Below the pieces are notes generated by a model. The model had not been told where the DNA came from. It searched no databases and saw only the letters and a list, made by a program, of their open reading frames with translations. A program made the position numbers and the translations under genes. This document shows, in pieces, positions 1 to 3,863 of a stretch of DNA of 5,438 nucleotides (the first letter of the stretch is position 1; each line of letters begins with the position of its first letter). The stretch spans positions 1 through 5,438 of the forward strand of contig WJJA01000046.1 in NCBI GenBank assembly GCA_014729955.1. Direction: 5' to 3'. The stretch is from a bacterium (GTDB lineage: Bacteria > Electryoneota > Electryoneia > Electryoneales > Electryoneaceae).

Positions 1-763
1 CTATTCCATTCCCTGATAATATGGATAGTAAACCATCGTTATCAGACAAGAAGCGTTTTAGTAACCACAAACCACGGCCTCTATCTTCAAATTTACCGGT
101 AACATCCTTCCTAGTCGCATAGCTGATGGCTTCTAAGTCATTCTGGATTTCAGATCTCCACTTTTTCGATTGCTTTAAAGTATTATAGATCCCTTGACCA
201 TCATCGAGAATTGTAATCCTTATTCTTTGTGCGCTCTTAACAGCATGCGCTGCTACTAGAGCATAACTACGTTCATCCGCGTGAACGCAAACATTATCCA
301 CCGTTTCTTTAATCGAGCTGTATACCAACTGCCGTATCGGGGCCGACATAGTTACGGTATCTTCTATTAAGTCCACAATCTCGCGAAAAAATTCCTTGGA
401 ATTATCATCAACGGGCCTTATCGGAACTCCACTGATCACATTCGATTTCAGAAATCTTGAGTCAAAGCCCTGTTTCGGATCATTAGGCTTAAAAAACCTG
501 TCCAACCCAAGCGCATGCATCTGCCGCAGTGCGGTGGCATCCTCCGGGGGCGTGATTTCCAGGACATTCTGCGGGGTGCATTCATACCCCATCGCAACCA
601 GCATCGCCGCACCGAACGGCCGGATCATCTTCGTCCGGCTGAGGTCGAGGGTAAGCAGTTTACCCTCGACCCCGGACGCATACTCCCGTGCCGCCAACAA
701 CTTGTTCGGATGCCGGACGCTCAGTTCACGTCCTACCTCCAGGGTCACACGCTCGCGTGTCAT
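1..763 (-). CDS. STAS-like/GHKL ATPase regulatory protein (3' end missing)
   Basis: The frame opens with ATG at 763-761 and stays open for 254 codons to the left edge, so the C-terminus is missing. Residues 1-91 look like a STAS fold: a LTLDLS strand (37-42), then RPFGAAML leading into a helix, then a LGLDRFF ending (85-91). Residues about 125-254 carry GHKL ATPase motifs: N box E153..N157..H161, G1 box DDGQGI (187-192), and G2 box [10 protein letters not shown] (229-238) followed by [10 protein letters not shown]. This order matches bacterial STAS-plus-ATPase regulators related to SpoIIAA/SpoIIAB partner switching. The last motifs usually lie near the end of such proteins, so probably only a few dozen residues are lost. 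The start overlaps the sucC stop (ATGA), which suggests translational coupling. The Shine-Dalgarno-like AGGGAG lies inside the sucC end and is very close to the ATG. GC falls from about 60% (codons 1-94) to about 41%. The signalling partner and target are unknown. Confidence 0.8.
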   Translation of the reverse strand, partial: MTRERVTLEVGRELSVRHPNKLLAAREYASGVEGKLLTLDLSRTKMIRPFGAAMLVAMGYECTPQNVLEITPPEDATALRQMHALGLDRFFKPNDPKQGFDSRFLKSNVISGVPIRPVDDNSKEFFREIVDLIEDTVTMSAPIRQLVYSSIKETVDNVCVHADERSYALVAAHAVKSAQRIRITILDDGQGIYNTLKQSKKWRSEIQNDLEAISYATRKDVTGKFEDRGRGLWLLKRFLSDNDGLLSILSGNGI

Positions 764-1932
764 TCTCCCTTCGCGGCGGCGACCACCTTCTCCGCGGCGT
801 CTTTCAAGGACGTCGCGACGATAAAGTCGATCGGGGCGTCCTTCAGCATCTCGCGCGCGATGTCGGCGTTCGTGCCTTCCAGGCGCACCACCACCGGCAC
901 ATTCACCTCGAGTGTCTCATCGGAGAGCGCGTCGATCACGCCCTGTGCGATACGGTCGCAGCGCACAATACCGCCGAACACGTTGATCAACACGGCCTTC
1001 ACCGCTTCATCCATCAGGATGATCTTGAAGCCGTTCTTGACCGTCTCGGCGTTCGCCACGCCGCCCACATCGAGGAAGTTCGCAGGCTCGCCGCCGGAGA
1101 GCTTGATGATGTCCATCGTCGACATCGCCAGCCCGGCGCCGTTCACCATGCAGCCCACGTTGCCGTCGAGCTTGATGTAGTTCAGGTCGTACTTGCCCGC
1201 CTCGACCTCGAACGGATCCTCTTCGTCCAGGTCACGCAGTTCTACAACATCCTTATGACGATAGAGCGCATTGTCGTCGAAGTTCATCTTGGCGTCCAGC
1301 GCGATCACATCGCCGTCGCCGGTGAGCACCAGCGGGTTGATCTCCGCGAGCGACGCATCCATCTCGACATACGCCCTGTACAGCGCGATGAAGAACTTGG
1401 CCGCCTTGCCGACCGCCTTACCCTCCAGCCCGAGCGCGAACGCGAGCTGACGCGCCTGGAACATCTGCAGGCCGAAGCCGGGGTCCACACCGATCTTCAC
1501 GATCTTTTCCGGGGTCTCCGCCGCGACCTTCTCGATCTCGACACCGCCCTCGGTGGAAACCATGAAGGTGTCGAGGGCGTTTTCACGGTCGAGTGTCAGG
1601 CCGGCATAGAACTCCTTCTGAATGTCCATGCCCTGCTCGATCAGGAGACGCTTCACCTCTTTGCCTTCCGGGCCGGTCTGATGCGTAACGAGCTGCATGC
1701 CGAGGATCTGCCCGGCGGTCTCTTTCACCTCGTCCAACCCCTTCACAACCTTCACGCCGCCGCCTTTGCCGCGCCCGCCGGCGTGGATCTGCGCCTTCAC
1801 GACCACCGTGCCGCCGCCCAGCTTCTCCGCAGCCTGCACCGCTTCGTCCACGGTGAACGCGACATGCCCTTCCGGCACCGCGACCCCGAACCGACGCAGG
1901 ATCTCTTTTCCCTGGTACTCGTGGATCTTCAT
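760..1932 (-). CDS. sucC: Succinyl-CoA synthetase (ADP-forming) beta subunit
   Basis: SucC catalyses the reversible conversion of succinyl-CoA, ADP and phosphate to succinate, CoA and ATP in the TCA cycle, working in the cytoplasm with the alpha subunit SucD. The 390-aa product is close to the usual length (about 388 aa in E. coli) and aligns without gaps over the N-terminal half. It begins [12 protein letters not shown], has the ATP-grasp lysine K46 and glycine-rich loop GGRGK (52-56), and has metal-binding E197, N199 (EINPL) and D213 (ALDAKMNF). The C-terminal CoA-ligase domain shows [12 protein letters not shown] (280-291) and GGIVRCD (320-326). The ATG at 1932-1930 is chosen because the family starts there and AGGGG precedes it by 5 nt. 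A longer frame to 1971 adds 13 non-family residues. The next gene downstream is a STAS-ATPase protein rather than sucD. A malate-CoA ligase beta subunit is a related alternative, but the residues read as standard SucC. Confidence 0.96.
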   Translation of the reverse strand: MKIHEYQGKEILRRFGVAVPEGHVAFTVDEAVQAAEKLGGGTVVVKAQIHAGGRGKGGGVKVVKGLDEVKETAGQILGMQLVTHQTGPEGKEVKRLLIEQGMDIQKEFYAGLTLDRENALDTFMVSTEGGVEIEKVAAETPEKIVKIGVDPGFGLQMFQARQLAFALGLEGKAVGKAAKFFIALYRAYVEMDASLAEINPLVLTGDGDVIALDAKMNFDDNALYRHKDVVELRDLDEEDPFEVEAGKYDLNYIKLDGNVGCMVNGAGLAMSTMDIIKLSGGEPANFLDVGGVANAETVKNGFKIILMDEAVKAVLINVFGGIVRCDRIAQGVIDALSDETLEVNVPVVVRLEGTNADIAREMLKDAPIDFIVATSLKDAAEKVVAAAKGE

Positions 1933-1933
1933 G

Positions 1934-1942
1934 CCTTCCCCT
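1934..1942 (-). promoter_or_regulatory. Ribosome binding site of sucC
   Basis: On the minus strand AGGGGAAGG stands directly before ATG 1932-1930, with AGGGG 5 nt from the start codon. It decides between this start and an in-frame upstream ATG at 1971, which has no comparable purine run and would add residues that the SucC family lacks. Confidence 0.7.
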
Positions 1943-2021
1943 CGTGATGAGTCTCTCGTAATCGGTTTCAAGTTCGGGCAATGTAATACATCTCAAGCGG
2001 GGATGCACGGGGGAGGGTGAG

Positions 2022-2058
2022 GTGGTGTTTCATGAATTGGTCAGATTCACGACACCAC
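2022..2058. repeat. Imperfect stem-loop in the divergent intergenic region
   Basis: GTGGTGT (2022-2028) pairs with ACACCAC (2052-2058). Nested inside, TGAAT (2033-2037) pairs with ATTCA (2045-2049) around the loop TGGTCAG. The two stems are separated by a small internal loop. It sits between the divergent sucC and DUF4386 genes, so an operator or a leader structure is possible. No T-tract follows on either strand, so it is not an obvious terminator. The function is unknown. The rest of 1933-2200 shows only the weak promoter-like and palindromic signals listed separately. Confidence 0.45.
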
Positions 2059-2146
2059 GATTGCCGAGCGCACCAATGACGCAAATCCCTCAATCCGACT
2101 CGTGATAATCGATTCGCATTGATGGCAAATGCAGTAAGAACTCAGC

Positions 2147-2152
2147 TATACT
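2147..2152 (+). promoter_or_regulatory. Possible -10 box of the DUF4386 gene
   Basis: TATACT matches the TATAAT consensus at five of six positions and lies 48 bp before the ATG at 2201. No good -35 is found at 16-18 bp: the nearest TTGATG (2119-2124) is 22 bp away. It is therefore a weak or activator-dependent candidate. A TGTCAG palindrome begins 5 bp downstream, about where transcription would start. Confidence 0.35.
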
Positions 2153-2156
2153 TCCT

Positions 2157-2172
2157 TGTCAGGGTTCTGACA
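2157..2172. promoter_or_regulatory. Palindrome TGTCAG-GGTT-CTGACA, possible operator
   Basis: Two perfect 6-bp arms, TGTCAG (2157-2162) and CTGACA (2167-2172), flank the 4-nt spacer GGTT. The site begins just downstream of the TATACT box and would overlap the transcription start, where a repressor often binds. It could also fold as a small hairpin in the mRNA leader. No regulator gene is visible in the window. Confidence 0.4.
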
Positions 2173-2185
2173 TGCACACACTGCG

Positions 2186-2195
2186 AAAGGTGAGG
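2186..2195 (+). promoter_or_regulatory. Ribosome binding site of the DUF4386 gene
   Basis: AAAGGTGAGG ends 5 nt before the ATG at 2201. It supports this start, the first methionine of a frame that begins with a short polar stretch followed by a membrane helix. Confidence 0.65.
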
Positions 2196-2200
2196 CCAAC

Positions 2201-2899
2201 ATGACCCATTCCACTCCATCGCACAATTCCCTCGCCCGCTGGGTCGGTGCGCTGCTCCTGCTGATGACCGTCACTGCGATTGTCGCAGAGTTCCTGGTAC
2301 GCGGCAGTCTGGTGGTACCGGGTGAGCCGGCGGTTACCATCACCAACCTCAAGGCCCATCCCGGAGCCTTCAAGCTGGGGCTGTTCGGTTATACGGCGAC
2401 ATTTCTGCTGGACGTTCCGGTGAGCGTGCTGTTCTACCTCCTGTTTCGTCATGTCAACAAAACAGCAGCGCTCACCTGTATGGCCTTCCGTCTCGTCTAC
2501 ACCGCCATGGTCGGTGCGGCGTTGCTGCTGTATGCGGGTTCACTGCAACTGTTGCTGCGGGAGACGGGGGAGTATGCCCTGAGCGCGGTGCAGGCGGATG
2601 CCTTTGGTCACTTTCTGCTGATGTGGTTCGGGGACGGCTTCAGCTTGTCGCTGGTCTTCTTCGGATTCCACTTGGTATTTCTCGGGTGGCTGGTGTTCAA
2701 GTCGGAGATGTTGCCCCGATTCCTGGGTCTGCTTGTGCTTTGCGGCGGCGTGTCCTACGTGATCGACAACAGCTTTCGTGTCCTGCTGCCCGGAGTGCAA
2801 ACGTTGTTGTCGCCCCTTTTCATTGTACTCGGGATGGTCGAGATCTTGTTGGCCGTGTGGTTGATTGTGAAAGGAGTAAAAGTCGCCCGGAGTCGCTGA
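2201..2899 (+). CDS. DUF4386 family six-helix membrane protein
   Basis: The 232-aa product is an integral inner-membrane protein with about six hydrophobic segments near residues 13-33, 57-82, 89-111, 137-165, 171-190 and 200-224. Between helices 4 and 5 is a stretch I recognise from the DUF4386 family: FFGFHLVFLGWLVFKS (153-168), then LPRFLG (171-176) and a GxxYxID-type segment (182-188). The length and helix count fit that family. Its biochemical function is not established, so none is assigned. There is no cleavable signal peptide: the first helix follows a short polar N-terminus. The gene stands alone on the plus strand, divergent from sucC and convergent with the small membrane gene at 3046-3282. 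A 9-bp hairpin covers its stop codon. Family assignment is from sequence pattern only. Confidence 0.88.
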   Translation: MTHSTPSHNSLARWVGALLLLMTVTAIVAEFLVRGSLVVPGEPAVTITNLKAHPGAFKLGLFGYTATFLLDVPVSVLFYLLFRHVNKTAALTCMAFRLVYTAMVGAALLLYAGSLQLLLRETGEYALSAVQADAFGHFLLMWFGDGFSLSLVFFGFHLVFLGWLVFKSEMLPRFLGLLVLCGGVSYVIDNSFRVLLPGVQTLLSPLFIVLGMVEILLAVWLIVKGVKVARSR

Positions 2900-2906
2900 C
2901 TCCGGG
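2886..2906 (+). terminator. Hairpin over the DUF4386 stop codon (terminator-like, no U-tract)
   Basis: CCCGGAGTC (2886-2894) and GACTCCGGG (2898-2906) form a perfect 9-bp GC-rich stem with a 3-nt loop. The stem-loop contains the TGA stop (2897-2899). It is followed by GAGGCTGTATTCCC, which lacks a run of T, so it is not a canonical intrinsic terminator. It may act as a 3'-end stabiliser or a weak or assisted terminator. Confidence 0.45.
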
Positions 2907-2984
2907 GAGGCTGTATTCCCGTTCCGCCAGGTCGTGCGACACGAAACGATATCTGACCCGACAGGAAAACCCGGTGGCAGGCAA

Positions 2985-3028
2985 GTGTCAGGTCACCATA
3001 CGTCTTGCGACGAATCAAGACCTGACAC
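2985..3028. repeat. REP-like palindrome with GTGTCAGGTC arms
   Basis: GTGTCAGGTC (2985-2994) and GACCTGACAC (3019-3028) are perfect 10-bp inverted arms. Between them a second small hairpin is seen: CGTC (3001-3004), loop TTGC, GACG (3009-3012). A related copy, GACCCGACA (2955-2963), lies just to the left. The element sits between convergent genes, 17 bp beyond the stop of the 78-aa gene. Arms, nested hairpin and location are typical of dispersed REP elements mobilised by RAYT transposases, but no such transposase is in the window. It might also work as a bidirectional transcript end, although no T-tract follows. Confidence 0.6.
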
Positions 3029-3045
3029 AACGGTGAATCTATGCC

Positions 3046-3282
3046 TTAAGAGGTCCCAGTGTCGTTTACCTCTTTCTGTTCATCCTTTTTCTTGAACGGT
3101 ACATGCGACACGAGGATAATCATCGTGGTAATGGTGGGCCCTACTGCCAGGTAATTCTGGATCAAATCATAGCCGCCCGTGCCCTTGAGGGCTGCCGAAC
3201 AGGCGAGGATCACGGCGCCCCAGACGATAGCGTTGCCGATAACGGCCGTACCCATACGGATCGCTGTTGACTTGGCGGTCAT
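3046..3282 (-). CDS. Small two-helix membrane protein, unknown function
   Basis: The 78-aa product starts MTAKSTAIRMG and has two hydrophobic helices at about residues 10-32 and 44-63, joined by a short polar loop (KGTGGYDLIQN). A charged C-terminal tail begins with KKKDEQKE. Positive residues at both ends (K4, R9 and K64-K66) suggest a helical hairpin with both termini in the cytoplasm. I do not recognise the family. The frame stays open to an ATG at 3492, but the start at 3282 is preferred: GGGAGGA lies 4 nt upstream, and the 70 extra residues look like translated non-coding DNA that crosses a promoter and a palindromic element. A good promoter lies about 50 bp upstream. The neighbours give no clear functional link. 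Confidence 0.72.
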   Translation of the reverse strand: MTAKSTAIRMGTAVIGNAIVWGAVILACSAALKGTGGYDLIQNYLAVGPTITTMIILVSHVPFKKKDEQKEVNDTGTS

Positions 3283-3286
3283 AGCG

Positions 3287-3293
3287 TCCTCCC
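3287..3293 (-). promoter_or_regulatory. Ribosome binding site of the 78-aa gene
   Basis: Minus-strand GGGAGGA is followed by CGCT and then ATG (3282-3280). This near-consensus site at ideal spacing decides the start of the gene against the longer upstream frame. Confidence 0.75.
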
Positions 3294-3336
3294 GCTTCCG
3301 CTTCCTTCCGGCTCCCTCGATAGTACACCCTTGAAC

Positions 3337-3365
3337 AGTATAACCCGAATATTTCACGAGTTCAA
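3337..3365 (-). promoter_or_regulatory. Sigma-70-type promoter of the 78-aa gene
   Basis: On the minus strand, TTGAAC (3365-3360, four of six matches) is followed after exactly 17 bp by TATACT (3342-3337, five of six). This predicts a start near 3330 and a leader of roughly 48 nt. GTTCAA just downstream of the -10 (minus strand, 3336-3331) is the inverted copy of the -35 hexamer, so a TTGAAC-N23-GTTCAA inverted repeat spans the promoter and could be an operator. The -35 lies inside the MITE-like element starting at 3344; the -10 lies outside it. Confidence 0.6.
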
Positions 3366-3451
3366 ACTGTGTCAGATGTGAGGCGCGAAGGATGAAGCTG
3401 TATGGCAATACCGCGAATCCTTCGGAACAAAGCAGATGACACAGTTGGGAC
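3360..3451. repeat. Long nested palindrome inside the MITE-like element
   Basis: Three inverted repeats share one centre near 3405: AACTGTGTCA/TGACACAGTT (3365-3374 and 3437-3446), CGAAGGAT/ATCCTTCG (3386-3393 and 3417-3424) and GTAT/ATAC (3400-3403 and 3408-3411, loop GGCA). Outside the first arms, GTTC (3360-3363) also pairs with GGAC (3448-3451) using one G-T pair, across one mismatch. The whole could fold as a roughly 92-nt extended hairpin on either strand. Confidence 0.6.
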
Positions 3452-3487
3452 CGCCCGAAGGGGGAATGAAAAAATGAGTATGGCCTG

Positions 3488-3502
3488 GGCACAATCTGTG
3501 CC
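3488..3502. repeat. Short perfect hairpin
   Basis: GGCACA (3488-3493) and TGTGCC (3497-3502) form a 6-bp stem with a 3-nt loop. It lies within the MITE-like element, to the right of the long nested palindrome. No T-tract follows directly on either strand. Confidence 0.45.
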
Positions 3503-3637
3503 GGAGAAAAACTGCATGTCGAGATATTATCTTATTGTTACTATAGTTTTTAGAAAAGAGTGTTCTCTCCATTCATGAAATATTCGGGATAACGATAATC
3601 AGATGGAGTTGCACCCTCGGTACAGGGAGAAATCCAG

Positions 3638-3724
3638 GCCCGTTTGTTTCGGGCAGACGGACCATGAAAGTAAATACAACATGCGCTTCCCGGCAGGGTG
3701 TCGCCGGTGTCGCCCTGCAAACGG
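3638..3724. other. Structured non-coding stretch with tandem 9-mer
   Basis: This stretch, between the MITE-like element and the terminator at 3796-3820, holds no convincing gene. It contains hairpin GCCCG/CGGGC (3638-3642 and 3650-3654), hairpin GCAGGG/CCCTGC (3693-3698 and 3713-3718), and a long-range CCGTTTG/CAAACGG pair (3640-3646 and 3718-3724) that would compete with both. GGTGTCGCC is repeated in tandem (3697-3705 and 3706-3714). It could be a structured RNA or the decayed end of an older element. I could not match it to a riboswitch class. Nothing more is seen in 3589-3637 or 3725-3795. Confidence 0.3.
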
Positions 3725-3784
3725 ATCCCTTTTCTCGCTGAGTGGAACACTTGAGAACCGTACCAACGTGCAAACCATTGCCGT

Positions 3785-3822
3785 AAAACAAGAATAACCC
3801 GGGCGATACAGTCCCGGGTTTT
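3785..3822 (-). terminator. Intrinsic terminator after the PKD-repeat gene
   Basis: AACCCGGG (3796-3803) and CCCGGGTT (3813-3820) form a perfect 8-bp stem with a 9-nt loop. On the minus strand it starts 43 nt beyond the stop codon of the PKD gene, is preceded by AA, and runs into TTATTCTTGTTTT (3797-3785). On the plus strand it is followed by TT and then GATACTG, so any activity there would be weaker. Confidence 0.75.
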
Positions 3823-3863
3823 GATACTGTGCAAAGTTCGCACGGCAAAAAAAGCTTCTACGG

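Larger units (their letters stand above)
3344..3588. mobile_element. MITE-like 245-bp element with terminal inverted repeats
   Basis: The left end (3344-3361) and the reverse complement of the right end (3588-3571) share CCCGAATATTTCA exactly over 13 bp. They extend as CCCGAATATTTCAYGART, 16 of 18 identical. ATAA directly precedes the left end (3340-3343) and directly follows the right end (3589-3592), as a 4-bp target-site duplication would. The interior has no convincing gene and contains several hairpins. A right-hand part (about 3511-3570) is AT-rich. This is the pattern of a short non-autonomous transposable element; the parent transposase family is not identifiable here. A chance inverted repeat is the alternative, and the 4-bp flank alone is weak evidence. 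Confidence 0.5.

Noticed and set aside
396..824. Plus-strand open frame across the STAS-ATPase gene and the sucC end
   Set aside because: It overlaps two better-supported minus-strand genes. The product is low-complexity S/R/P-rich with no domain.
688..1947. Long plus-strand open frame (419 codons) opposite sucC
   Set aside because: It is antisense to a clearly conserved sucC and arises from GC-rich codon periodicity. Its translation is rich in H, R, L and D without recognisable motifs.
1933..1971. Upstream ATG giving SucC 13 extra residues
   Set aside because: The SucC family begins MKIHEYQ at 1932 and the ribosome binding site fits that start.
2159..2452. Minus-strand open frames over the DUF4386 start
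   Set aside because: They are shadows of the plus-strand gene, without start signals or family motifs.
3283..3492. N-terminal extension of the 78-aa protein to 148 aa
   Set aside because: The strong GGGAGGA site fits the 3282 start. The extension covers a promoter and palindromic non-coding DNA and has no protein-like pattern.
3601..3725. Cyclic-di-GMP riboswitch or tRNA-like element
   Set aside because: A GGTGCAACTCC string on the minus strand resembles a T-arm, but no acceptor, D or anticodon arms fit. The conserved c-di-GMP-I core bases are absent.
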